DNA of 12,636 nt from positions 1-12,636 of the forward strand of contig JBOGDQ010000330.1 in the NCBI GenBank assembly GCA_050742975.1, given 5' to 3'. The notes under the pieces are model-generated. The model searched no databases and had not been told where the DNA came from. It was given only the letters and a program-made list of their open reading frames with translations. Position 1 is the stretch's first letter. Each line of letters begins with the position of its first letter. A program made the translations under genes and the position numbers. Positions 1-7,020 of the stretch are shown one piece after another. This DNA comes from JBDTGE01 sp050742975. Its GTDB lineage: Bacteria > Actinomycetota > Actinomycetes > Mycobacteriales > Jatrophihabitantaceae.

Positions 1-1034
1 AGGTGGAGGCGCTCGATCGTGGCGACGACACACGCCACTGGGGCCCACCGTTTCTAGGCGGCCAGGCCGCCTACTTCCTGTCGGTCAATCGCAACAAGCG
101 CAGCATTGCCGTCGACCTGAAGGATCCGGATGGGCTTGCGGCCGTGCGTGCGCTGGCCACCCAGGCCGATGTGCTGGTCGAGAACTTTCGGCCCGGGGTG
201 GCCGAGCGGCTCGGGCTCGGTTACGAGGAGCTGAGCCGTCTCAATCCGCGGCTGGTCTATGCCTCGATCAGCGGTTTCGGTCAGACCGGTTCCGACGCCC
301 AGCTACCGGGCTACGACGCGATCGCTCAGGCTCGAAGCGGATTGATGAGTGTGACCGGTGAGGCGGATGGCCCGCCGTTGCGCGTTGGTGTCGCCTCGGC
401 GGACCTCGCGGCAGGTCTGTGGACGATGATCGGCGCGCTCGCGGCGTTGCTCGAACGCCAGACCAGCGGCCATGGGCGATGGGTCGATGTCGCGCTGCTC
501 GACGCGCAGGCCTCACTTCTCACCTATGTCGCGGGTTCCTACTTCGCCACCGGCGAGATCCCTCGTCGGTTCGGCGCGGCACACCCCACCATCGCGCCCT
601 ATCAGGACTTCCGCACCGCACACTCGTCGGTGATGGTCGCCGTCGGCAACGATCGCTTGTTCGTGCGCTTCGCGGCGGTTCTCGGGCTGGACTGCCTGGT
701 TGCGGACGAGCGATTCCGGACGAACGCCAACCGTGTGGAGAATAAGGCTGCGCTGATCGACATCGTCTCCGCGCATATGCTCACGAAGTCCTCCGCCGAG
801 TGGGTGGATCTTCTGGGCCGGCAGGGCATTCCCGCCTCGGTGATCAACACGGTGGACCAGGTCATGGTCGATCCTCAGCTGCTTGCCCGCCGGATGATCG
901 TCGAGGCAGACCATCGGACCGCGGGGCGGATCCGAATGTTGGCGTGCCCGGTGAAGCTGTCCCGTACGCCCGCACGCTTCCGGCTCTCACCACCTGTGCT
1001 CGGCGAGCACACGACCGAGGTACTCGGCGGATGA
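1..1034 (+). CDS. CaiB/BaiF (class III) CoA-transferase, 5' end missing
   Basis: Class III CoA-transferases move CoA between acyl-CoA and a free carboxylate in the cytosol. About 343 residues are visible. The reading frame is already open at base 1, and the first residues (V-E-A-L-D-R-G-D-D-T-R-x-W-G-P-P) match the internal family block that normally follows 'IKVE', so roughly 35-45 N-terminal residues lie upstream and the GTG at base 3 is not the true start. Family blocks seen are SVNRNKRSIAVDLK, VLVENFRPGVAERLGL, SISGFGQTG, GYDAIAQA-SGLMSVTG, and VDVALLDAQ, whose Asp (residue 167 counted from base 3) aligns with the catalytic aspartate. The stop overlaps the next gene as ATGA, so the two are co-translated. 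In context it probably activates a carboxylate intermediate of the aromatic pathway; the acyl substrate cannot be told. Family is certain, substrate unknown. Confidence 0.93.
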   Translation, partial: VEALDRGDDTRHWGPPFLGGQAAYFLSVNRNKRSIAVDLKDPDGLAAVRALATQADVLVENFRPGVAERLGLGYEELSRLNPRLVYASISGFGQTGSDAQLPGYDAIAQARSGLMSVTGEADGPPLRVGVASADLAAGLWTMIGALAALLERQTSGHGRWVDVALLDAQASLLTYVAGSYFATGEIPRRFGAAHPTIAPYQDFRTAHSSVMVAVGNDRLFVRFAAVLGLDCLVADERFRTNANRVENKAALIDIVSAHMLTKSSAEWVDLLGRQGIPASVINTVDQVMVDPQLLARRMIVEADHRTAGRIRMLACPVKLSRTPARFRLSPPVLGEHTTEVLGG

Positions 1035-1813
1035 CAGCGAGTGCGAAGTCCGTCGAGGACGCCGGGCGCTGTGGTCGGGTGTCGGTCCAGTGTGCCGGGC
1101 CGGTGGCTCACGTCTGGTTGGGCGCGGGTGAGCGACGCAACGCCCTGCGGACCTCGGACTGGGCCGAAGTGGAGGCAGCCGTCGATCGGCTGGGCCGGCT
1201 TGCAGACCTTAAGGTCGTGCTGCTACGCGGGGTGAAGGGCACATTCACCTCCGGCTCCGACATGACCGAGTGGGTAGGCGCGAGTGCCAAGCATGTCGAC
1301 GAGACGTTCGCCGCGATGGAGACGGCGCTGGCGGCACTCGAGCGGCTCGACCTGGTCACGGTTGCGGCGATAGAGGGCGCGGCCACGGGTGCCGGCTGCG
1401 AGCTGGCGCTGGCGTGCGACCTCCGGGTGATGGCTCGGTCCGCACAGATCGGCATGCCGGTCGTCCGCCACGGCATCCGGGTGAGCCCTACCTTCGCACT
1501 TCGTCTCATCGACATCGTCGGTCTGGCCCATGCCCGGGAACTGCTATTCACCGGCCGGCTTGTCGATGCCGATCGTGCCGAGCACTGGGGGCTGGTCTCC
1601 GAGGTTGCCGCCGACGAGGCGTTCGAGCAGAGCGTGACGTCGCTGGTCGAGCGCGTCGCCGCCCAGCCGCGGGGTGGCCTGGTCGCAGCCAAACGCAGCA
1701 CGAACCGGGTGATGGCGTCCGCTCGGGAGAAGCTTCGCGACCCCGAATGGACGTACCTGGACGAGACAGAGTTCTTCGATCGGATCGCAGCGTTCTTCAC
1801 CCGCAGAAAATGA
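1031..1813 (+). CDS. Enoyl-CoA hydratase/isomerase (crotonase) family protein with an altered active site
   Basis: A 260-residue crotonase-fold protein, normal length for the family. The ATG at 1031 overlaps the upstream TGA (ATGA), with GAGG at 1017-1020. Oxyanion-hole region TFTSGSDMTEW is at residues 71-81 and the second loop GAATGAGCELALACD at 116-130. Glu124 aligns with rat mitochondrial hydratase Glu144. Exactly 20 residues later, where the second catalytic acid (Glu164) should stand, the sequence is MPVVRHGI with Val144, and the usual GGTQRL block is replaced by PTFALRL. Simple hydration of an enoyl-CoA is therefore doubtful; isomerase, thioesterase-like or other crotonase chemistry with one acid is possible. 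Pairing with a CoA-transferase indicates a CoA-thioester substrate. Fold confident, reaction not. Confidence 0.92.
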   Translation: MTASAKSVEDAGRCGRVSVQCAGPVAHVWLGAGERRNALRTSDWAEVEAAVDRLGRLADLKVVLLRGVKGTFTSGSDMTEWVGASAKHVDETFAAMETALAALERLDLVTVAAIEGAATGAGCELALACDLRVMARSAQIGMPVVRHGIRVSPTFALRLIDIVGLAHARELLFTGRLVDADRAEHWGLVSEVAADEAFEQSVTSLVERVAAQPRGGLVAAKRSTNRVMASAREKLRDPEWTYLDETEFFDRIAAFFTRRK

Positions 1814-1853
1814 ACAGTGCAGATCGTCCCAAGCAGCCTTCCGGCACGAGGAT

Positions 1854-1859
1854 AAGGAG
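1854..1859 (+). promoter_or_regulatory. Ribosome binding site for the dioxygenase alpha subunit
   Basis: AAGGAG five bases before the GTG at 1865. It decides this non-ATG start, and the 51-base gap after the crotonase stop contains no better candidate. No clear terminator or promoter was seen in that gap. Confidence 0.7.
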
Positions 1860-1864
1860 TCTCC

Positions 1865-3244
1865 GTGACACTCGTCGACAACCTGGACCAAGCCGTCTCG
1901 TGGCAGAGCGGTGAGATATCGCCCGCGATCTACTTCGACGAGGATCTCTATGCCTTGGAGCAGGATCGGATCTTCGGCTCGTCGTGGGTTCCGGTCGGTC
2001 ACTCCGACATGGTGCCCGAGCCGGACATGTATGTGACGAACTATGTGGGCGAAGTGTCGGTGATCATCCTGCGTGATTCCGGCGGTACGGTGCGCGGCTA
2101 CGTCAACCGTTGCCGGCACCGCGGCAACAAGGTCTGCCTGTTCGATCGCGGGCGGGCGCACAGCTTCACCTGCTCGTACCACGGGTGGACGTACGGCCTC
2201 GACGGGGGTTTGGTGGGCGTGCCCAAGGAACGTGATCTGTACGGGCCCGACTTCGACAAGGCGCAGTGGGGTCTGGAAGAGATCAAGATTGCCGAGTTCC
2301 ACGGGCTGCTCTTCGCTTCGCTGGACAAGAACATCGTGCCGTTCGAGCAGTGGCTCGGCGATGACGCTCGCTGGTGGCTCGAGACGTTCGTGCTGGCCGG
2401 GCCGGTGGGTGGGCTCGAGGCAATGCCGGGTTGGCACCGGTGCGAGACGCCCGGCAACTGGAAGTTGATGGCCGAGAACTTCATCGGCGACAACTACCAC
2501 GTCGCGCTGACCCACGCCTCCTGGTTCCGTGCGGCGGGGGAGATGCGCGAGCGGGGCTCGCAGGAAGCGATGATCACCTCGCCGCTCCCGTTTCGGACTA
2601 AGGCGGCGACCTATGAGGTGACAGCTGGGTTCGGTGCGGGCTGCCCGCTAGGTCTGGGCGCACTGCTTCCCAACGGTGAGGCGATGTTCGAACGCGACAT
2701 GGAGGAGGCCAAACGGCTTGGCCCTGAGGTCGTCGAGTGGCTGCGTTACCGCCAGGACCGTATGGACAAGGCGCTGAGCGACGTCAAGCCCAAGCCGTAC
2801 GGCTTCATCAACGGACTGCTCTTCCCGAACCTCGGCCTGATGGGCTACATCTCGCCGATGATCGGCCGGCACTTCATTCTCTTCCATCCGCAGGGCCCGA
2901 CCAAGCACGAGGCCTGGCAGTGGACCATGGTCGAACGTGAGACCCCCGAGGTCGTGCGCGAGATCGCGATGCAGCGCGTCTACCAGGGCCAGCACATGGC
3001 CGGCGTCATTGCTCCCGACGACGTGGAGAATTTCGAACGCCTCGTCGAAGTGATGCAGACCCGACGCGCGCAACGGTTGCCCTTTAACTTCGCGGTGCAC
3101 ATCGACGACGACGGCGATCAGTTCCCCGGCCTCCCCGGCAACGTGGGCAGCGAACCTAGCGAGGTCAACCAGCGGCAGTTCTACCGGTTCTGGCTGGAAC
3201 TAATGCGGCGTAAGCCGGCCACGACGCAGGGGGAGTCCCGATAA
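1865..3244 (+). CDS. Ring-hydroxylating dioxygenase alpha subunit (Rieske, non-heme iron)
   Basis: The catalytic large subunit of an aromatic ring-hydroxylating oxygenase, which adds O2 across an aromatic double bond to give a cis-dihydrodiol. It has 459 residues, full family length. The Rieske [2Fe-2S] site is C83-R-H85 ... C103-S-Y-H106 (CxH-x17-CxxH). The mononuclear iron region is AENFIGDNYHVALTHASW with Asp209 (the electron-transfer bridge between subunits in relatives), His212 and His217. The third ligand is probably Asp385 or Asp386 in APDDVENFERL. All ligands are present, so the protein should be active. It is followed by the beta subunit with a one-base stop/start overlap. With the downstream 3Fe-4S ferredoxin and GR-type reductase it fits the phenanthrene/phthalate-type actinobacterial systems; the substrate cannot be named from sequence. 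The GTG start is supported by a good ribosome binding site. Confidence 0.96.
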   Translation: MTLVDNLDQAVSWQSGEISPAIYFDEDLYALEQDRIFGSSWVPVGHSDMVPEPDMYVTNYVGEVSVIILRDSGGTVRGYVNRCRHRGNKVCLFDRGRAHSFTCSYHGWTYGLDGGLVGVPKERDLYGPDFDKAQWGLEEIKIAEFHGLLFASLDKNIVPFEQWLGDDARWWLETFVLAGPVGGLEAMPGWHRCETPGNWKLMAENFIGDNYHVALTHASWFRAAGEMRERGSQEAMITSPLPFRTKAATYEVTAGFGAGCPLGLGALLPNGEAMFERDMEEAKRLGPEVVEWLRYRQDRMDKALSDVKPKPYGFINGLLFPNLGLMGYISPMIGRHFILFHPQGPTKHEAWQWTMVERETPEVVREIAMQRVYQGQHMAGVIAPDDVENFERLVEVMQTRRAQRLPFNFAVHIDDDGDQFPGLPGNVGSEPSEVNQRQFYRFWLELMRRKPATTQGESR

Positions 3245-3729
3245 TGCTCACCTTCGAGGACAAGTGCCGCATCGAAGAGTTGCTTCGCCGCGAGGCTTAC
3301 CTGCTCGACGACCGCAAGTTCCGCGAGTGGCTGGAGCTGTTCACCGATGACGCCGAGTACCTGATTCCGCTCAACGAGGCACTCCAGGGGGATGTGCCGC
3401 CTGCGGGACATCCGATCGTCAGGGACAGCAAGGAAATGCTCCTTGCCCGTGTCCTGAAGGACGAGACGGGCTTCTCGCACGCAGAGACGCCCGTGTCGAT
3501 GACCTGCCATCTGATCACCAATGTCGTCGTGGACGAGAGTCCGAAGGAGGACGCCGAAGTACGTTCGGCATTCCTGGTCCGGCAAGGGCGCAAGATTCGC
3601 GATGAAGCCTGGTGGGTCGGGCACCGCACCGACCTGGTGCGCCGGGTCGAAGGCGAGTGGCGCATCGCGCATCGCGTGATCAACCTCGACACGACCCTGC
3701 TGCCGCGGGGGATCTCGATCTTCTTCTGA
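3244..3729 (+). CDS. Ring-hydroxylating dioxygenase beta subunit
   Basis: The small structural subunit (NTF2/SnoaL-like cone fold) of the alpha3beta3 oxygenase, 161 residues, in the usual family range. The N-terminal block is diagnostic: IEELLRREAYLLDDR then WLELFTDDAEYLIPL. Toward the C-terminus, RTDLVRRVEGEWRIAHRVI and the closing hydrophobic strand (LLPRGISIFF) are also typical. The alpha stop TAA shares its last A with the ATG (TAATG), and AGGGGGAG at 3228-3235 sits eight bases ahead, so the subunits are translationally coupled for stoichiometry. It carries no cofactor; in relatives it stabilises the alpha trimer. Nothing unusual is seen. Confidence 0.95.
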   Translation: MLTFEDKCRIEELLRREAYLLDDRKFREWLELFTDDAEYLIPLNEALQGDVPPAGHPIVRDSKEMLLARVLKDETGFSHAETPVSMTCHLITNVVVDESPKEDAEVRSAFLVRQGRKIRDEAWWVGHRTDLVRRVEGEWRIAHRVINLDTTLLPRGISIFF

Positions 3730-3757
3730 TGTACGACCACTGCTTTGAGAGGATGCC

Positions 3758-4828
3758 ATGACGACGCAAGACAACCTTGAACACCACCGGCAGATTCAGC
3801 ACGAGATGGTCGCCCGGGCGCTTGACCAATGGCGGCCATATGTGTCCGACCAGGTCGCCGTGATCACCGGCGGCGCCCGGGGTATCGGCAAGGTGCTCGC
3901 GGAGGGCCTGCTCGAATCCGGGGCGAGGGTGGTCTGCGCAGACGTCTCCTGGAAGAACGCCGACGAGTTCCGTGTCCGGCTGGAGTCCTCCGGCCGTGGA
4001 CTCGCTCTGGAGATGGACGTGACCGGCGACGAGTCCGTGTCCGCCGCCTGCGACGCGGTCATGGGGCGGTTCGGCCGGGTGGACACGCTGATCAACAACG
4101 CGGGCCTCGTCTCGGAGACCCTGTTCGCGCCCAAGGGCAAAGTGCCCACGCTAGAGACCACGAACGAGGACTGGCAGCGCATGTTCGGCGTGAACGTCTT
4201 CGGCACCGTCCGTGTGATCCAGACGTTTGTGCGGCCCATGCTCGCCCAGGGGCACGGCAGCATCGTCAATGTCGTCAGCAGCGGAGTAATCATGGAGGCG
4301 AGCGGCGGCGGGTATTTCGCGGCTCGGCCGTGGACTACCGAGATGCCGTACCAGGCGAGCAAGTCCGCGCTGGCGACGCTGACGTTCTACCTCGCCGAGG
4401 AGCTGAAGAAGACCGGCGTCGCTGTGAACGCGTTCATGCCCGGCCACACCCGCGCCTCGTGGTTCGACGACACTGCGCGCGCGATCAGCGATGAGGGGCG
4501 GATCTACGCGTTGCGCCCGATGGCGCCCGAGCACGTCCTACCGCTCGTGCTGTTCCTCGCCGCTCAGGCATCCTCGCAGTCGGGGGAGCCGGCCTCCGGG
4601 CGCTTGTACCATGTGCCGGACTGGAACTACGACCACGGCTACGGTGGGCTGCAGTCCTGGGGCGACTACGATCTGCCGGCGGACATCGAGGCGGGTTATC
4701 GCAAGCTCGAAGCCGCGATGCCTGACTACTGGCGCTCCGGTCTTGCTCGCGCGCGCTTCGACGCTGAGCGCGTGGCCTACGCGGCGGGTATGGCGAAGAT
4801 CAAGAGCTCAGAGAACGGCGCGGGGTAG
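3758..4828 (+). CDS. Short-chain dehydrogenase/reductase, long form; candidate cis-dihydrodiol dehydrogenase
   Basis: An NAD(P)-dependent SDR of 356 residues, about 100 longer than the classical type. The cofactor motif TGGARGIG is at 37-44. Asp62 at the end of the second strand (VVCADVS) suggests NAD(H). NNAG is at 113-116, the catalytic Ser at about 175 (NVVSSG), and Y198-x3-K202 (YQASK). A roughly ten-residue insert (GGGYFAARPWTTEMP) lies between Ser and Tyr, there are about 30 extra N-terminal residues, and an aromatic-rich tail of about 65 residues (NYDHGYGGLQSWGDY onward) follows the usual C-terminal strand. Its place straight after the oxygenase subunits argues for cis-diol oxidation to a catechol, but the extensions do not match small BphB/HcaB-type enzymes, so another alcohol or ketone could be the substrate. 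GAGAGGA at 3747-3753 supports the ATG start. Confidence 0.9.
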   Translation: MTTQDNLEHHRQIQHEMVARALDQWRPYVSDQVAVITGGARGIGKVLAEGLLESGARVVCADVSWKNADEFRVRLESSGRGLALEMDVTGDESVSAACDAVMGRFGRVDTLINNAGLVSETLFAPKGKVPTLETTNEDWQRMFGVNVFGTVRVIQTFVRPMLAQGHGSIVNVVSSGVIMEASGGGYFAARPWTTEMPYQASKSALATLTFYLAEELKKTGVAVNAFMPGHTRASWFDDTARAISDEGRIYALRPMAPEHVLPLVLFLAAQASSQSGEPASGRLYHVPDWNYDHGYGGLQSWGDYDLPADIEAGYRKLEAAMPDYWRSGLARARFDAERVAYAAGMAKIKSSENGAG

Positions 4829-4830
4829 CC

Positions 4831-5574
4831 GTGTACTTCACCGCCCAGGACGGCGTACGGCTGTACTTCGATGACCGTGGCAGCGGGCAGCCCGTCGTGA
4901 TGATCCATGGAGCAGCAGGATCGGGCATGTCCTTCGACGCGCTGGCGCACCAACTCGAGGGCGACTTCCGTGTGGTGACGATCGACCTGCGCGGGTTGTC
5001 GCGCAGCGACCGGGTCGAGACGATCAGTGCGACGGCCTGGTGCGACGACGTCATTGGCGTCGCCGATTCCCTCGGCCTCGACGCGTTTCACCTGGTTGGT
5101 TGTTCGCTGGGCGCGCGCATCGGCGGCCGCATCGCGCGAGACCACGCCGATCGGGTTCGCAGCCTCTCGGTGGACGCTCCATTGCTCGCGGTCGCACAGG
5201 GCGCCAGCAGCTCGCTGAACCGCCGCTTCGAGGACCTTGATCACGCGATGCCCGAGGACGTGGAGAAGTGGCAGCGCTATCACGGTGAGGACTGGCGTCG
5301 AGCCGTGACCTTCTACGGTCGGGTCCGCAACCATCCCGACCTGCAGCAGCACCTCACGATCCGGCCGTGGCTGGCAGAACTCACGAAGCCCACGCTGATC
5401 ACTCGCGGCGATATAGACGACACCGTGCATCCATTGGCCCATTGCACGGAATGGCACGCGGCTCACCCAGCCTCGTGGTTGTGGATCGCGGCCGGCTCTG
5501 GCTTCTCACTAACCCAGCGGCGGCCGGTCGAGTACGCCGACCTCTTCCGGCGGTTCGCCGCCAAGACCGCCTGA
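4831..5574 (+). CDS. Alpha/beta hydrolase family protein lacking the triad histidine
   Basis: A 247-residue alpha/beta-hydrolase-fold protein. The GTG start lies two bases after the SDR stop with only a weak GGGG ahead, so it is likely translationally coupled. Motifs: oxyanion region HGAAGSG (26-32), DLRGLSRSD (52-60), nucleophile elbow G90-C-S92-L-G94, and acid GDIDDTV with Asp196. The family then expects G-H-x before the last helix; here the region reads AGSGFSLTQRRP, putting Phe225 (codon TTC, 5503-5505) at the histidine. In meta-cleavage operons this position usually encodes the C-C hydrolase acting on the ring-cleavage product (BphD/MhpC role), and its neighbour is the extradiol dioxygenase. 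Without the His, that role is uncertain: it may be inactive, may use another histidine (several at 200-212), or may do non-hydrolytic chemistry. Confidence 0.9.
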   Translation: MYFTAQDGVRLYFDDRGSGQPVVMIHGAAGSGMSFDALAHQLEGDFRVVTIDLRGLSRSDRVETISATAWCDDVIGVADSLGLDAFHLVGCSLGARIGGRIARDHADRVRSLSVDAPLLAVAQGASSSLNRRFEDLDHAMPEDVEKWQRYHGEDWRRAVTFYGRVRNHPDLQQHLTIRPWLAELTKPTLITRGDIDDTVHPLAHCTEWHAAHPASWLWIAAGSGFSLTQRRPVEYADLFRRFAAKTA

Positions 5575-5582
5575 CAGTACGC

Positions 5583-5587
5583 GGAGG
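5583..5587 (+). promoter_or_regulatory. Ribosome binding site for the extradiol dioxygenase
   Basis: GGAGG six bases before the GTG at 5594. It fixes the start, which gives an N-terminal domain beginning just before the first VOC strand (GMGYLLVHS). Confidence 0.7.
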
Positions 5588-5593
5588 TTCGAA

Positions 5594-6520
5594 GTGAAAA
5601 CATCACCGGTGACCGGCATGGGCTATCTGCTCGTGCATTCGGACGAGCAGGACGCCTGGCGCGCGTTCGGCACCGACGTGCTGGGTATGTCAGCGTTACA
5701 GAAGGACGCTGACCTGCTGCTACGTATGGACGACCGAGTCGGGCGGATCATCGTCACCCCGCCGTCGGCCAGTCGCCCGGCTGGCGCCAAGGCGCCGTTC
5801 GCCGTGGGCTGGGAATGCCCGGGCGAAGCCGAGTGGCAGCGGGCGGCTACGGCTATCGAAGGGGCGGGCCTGCTGGTCGACTCAGCGCCGGCCAGCGGTT
5901 GGTACACCGAAGCATTCCGCTGTATCGATCCAGCCGGAGTCGAGTGCGAGTTCTTCTACGGCGGCAAGGTCGACCCCGCCGATCATTTCGTCTCGCCGAC
6001 CGGGGTGCGTTTCATCACCGGCACGCAGGGACTCGGGCACGTCACGATCAGCACTCCGGCCTGCAAGGAGGCGGTTGAGTTCTACAACGGCGTGCTCGAC
6101 TTCCAAGTCCGCGAAACCAAGATCGTCGGGTCGGAGCGCATCTGGAAGTGGGCTTTCCTGAGCCCGAGCGAGCGGGAGCACAGTATCGCGGTCATGGATA
6201 CCGGCCAGGACGGGCAGTTGATGCACGTGATGGTCGAGGTGGACGACCTGGACTCGGTCGGGCGCGCGATGGACAAGTGCCTCGACGGCCACGCGCCACT
6301 GGCCGTGTCCCTGGGGCGGCACTGGAACGACGAAATGGTGTCCTTCTATGTCCGTACGCCGTCTGGCTTCGCGGTCGAATACGGCTATGCGGGCCGGAGG
6401 GTCGACTCGGCTCAGTGGAGCCAGCGAGCTCAAGGCGGCAGCGGTGCGGTCAGCCTGTGGGGGCATCGGATCGTCCGGCCCGACGGCACGATGGGGCCGC
6501 AGCTCGGCAGTGGGCACTGA
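5594..6520 (+). CDS. Type I extradiol (catechol meta-cleavage) dioxygenase, two-domain VOC fold
   Basis: An Fe(II)-dependent extradiol dioxygenase that opens a catechol ring next to the hydroxyls; 308 residues, typical of the two-domain BphC/HsaC/PhdF class. The N-terminal VOC domain (about 1-135) is structural and the C-terminal domain (about 145-270) is catalytic. The metal triad is complete: His149 (GLGHVTIST), His211 (LMHVMVEV) and Glu262 (TPSGFAVEYG), matching BphC His146/His210/Glu260. The conserved second-shell residues are also present: His196 (REHSIAV), His243 (LGRHWND) and Tyr252 (SFYVRTPSG). It should be a working enzyme for a bicyclic or substituted catechol; the substrate cannot be specified. 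It follows the alpha/beta hydrolase by 19 bases, the expected partner in a meta pathway. Confidence 0.95.
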   Translation: MKTSPVTGMGYLLVHSDEQDAWRAFGTDVLGMSALQKDADLLLRMDDRVGRIIVTPPSASRPAGAKAPFAVGWECPGEAEWQRAATAIEGAGLLVDSAPASGWYTEAFRCIDPAGVECEFFYGGKVDPADHFVSPTGVRFITGTQGLGHVTISTPACKEAVEFYNGVLDFQVRETKIVGSERIWKWAFLSPSEREHSIAVMDTGQDGQLMHVMVEVDDLDSVGRAMDKCLDGHAPLAVSLGRHWNDEMVSFYVRTPSGFAVEYGYAGRRVDSAQWSQRAQGGSGAVSLWGHRIVRPDGTMGPQLGSGH

Positions 6521-6537
6521 CGCCCCCGCATCAGACC

Positions 6538-6563
6538 TATCCATCGAACCCGTATCTATCGAA
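6538..6563 (+). repeat. Pair of 11-base direct repeats in an intergenic gap
   Basis: TATCCATCGAA (6538-6548) and TATCTATCGAA (6553-6563) differ at one base and are 15 bases apart start to start, inside the 59-base gap between the extradiol dioxygenase and the SnoaL-like gene. The second copy runs into the only ribosome-binding-like sequence (AAAGG, 6562-6566), 13 bases from the ATG. It could be a protein-binding site or chance. Confidence 0.4.
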
Positions 6564-6579
6564 AGGCAAGTGCACTGTC

Positions 6580-7020
6580 ATGACCGCAACCGAGGACCCA
6601 ATCGTCGCGGAGATTCTTAGCCACCTTGCCGCTGAGAGCGCGCAGGACCTCGACACTCTGCTCGAGGGGATGACCGACGACTGCTTTAACCTGGTCGTGC
6701 CCGACCCACACCGGCTCTATGCGGGCCCGGAGGAAGTGGCGCGCCGCTACCGCGGGCTATGGACGACCTTCCCCGACCTGAAGGTCGAGATGCGCCGCAT
6801 CGTCTCGGTGTCGGAAACGGTCGCGGTTACCGAGCACATGCTGTCGGGCACGCAGGACGGCCCGCTGTTCGGCTTCCCGCCCAGCGGGAAGCGCATGGAG
6901 GTAGAGACGGCCGTGATCTGGGACATCGTCGACGGGCGGATCCGGGGCGAGTCCGTGTACTTCGACGTGGCTACCATGCTGCGACAGGCCGGACACCTCG
7001 CGTCGTGGGCACAGGCATGA
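6580..7020 (+). CDS. SnoaL-like / NTF2-fold small protein (polyketide-cyclase type)
   Basis: A 146-residue single-domain protein of the SnoaL-like ester-cyclase group within the NTF2 superfamily. Visible family features are a long helical N-terminus, LYAGPEEVARRYRGLWTTFPDL with the characteristic 'FPD', a strand with SETVAVTEHMLSGTQDGPLFG, then FPPSGKRMEVETAVIWDIVDGRI. Known members do general acid-base chemistry (cyclisation, isomerisation, hydration) or bind small hydrophobic ligands with no cofactor. It could act on a ring-cleavage or CoA intermediate, but no function can be assigned. It is unrelated to the oxygenase beta subunit beyond the shared fold. The frame is open far upstream, but the ATG at 6580 is chosen because earlier codons lie inside the dioxygenase gene. 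The ribosome site is weak and distant. The stop overlaps the ferredoxin start (ATGA). Confidence 0.85.
   Translation: MTATEDPIVAEILSHLAAESAQDLDTLLEGMTDDCFNLVVPDPHRLYAGPEEVARRYRGLWTTFPDLKVEMRRIVSVSETVAVTEHMLSGTQDGPLFGFPPSGKRMEVETAVIWDIVDGRIRGESVYFDVATMLRQAGHLASWAQA

Noticed and set aside
3..5. GTG at base 3 as the true start of the CoA-transferase
   Set aside because: The residues at this point match an internal family block (K-V-E...G-D-D-T-R), so the gene begins before the window.
800..1030. Upstream extension of the crotonase frame into the CoA-transferase gene
   Set aside because: The extension is out-of-frame CoA-transferase sequence; the ATG at 1031 in the ATGA junction gives the right family length.
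1544..2515. A 323-codon minus-strand frame across the crotonase and the Rieske gene
   Set aside because: It spans two well-supported + strand genes and their junction, and shows no domain or sensible composition. It is an antisense shadow.
5490..5574. A frameshift at the end of the hydrolase gene that could hide the catalytic histidine
   Set aside because: The frame stays consistent through the normal final helix (RRPVEYADLFRRF) after the motif, so a frameshift is not needed to explain the Phe.
6148..6579. Upstream extension of the SnoaL-like frame into the extradiol dioxygenase
   Set aside because: The added residues are an out-of-frame reading of the dioxygenase; domain homology begins after the ATG at 6580.
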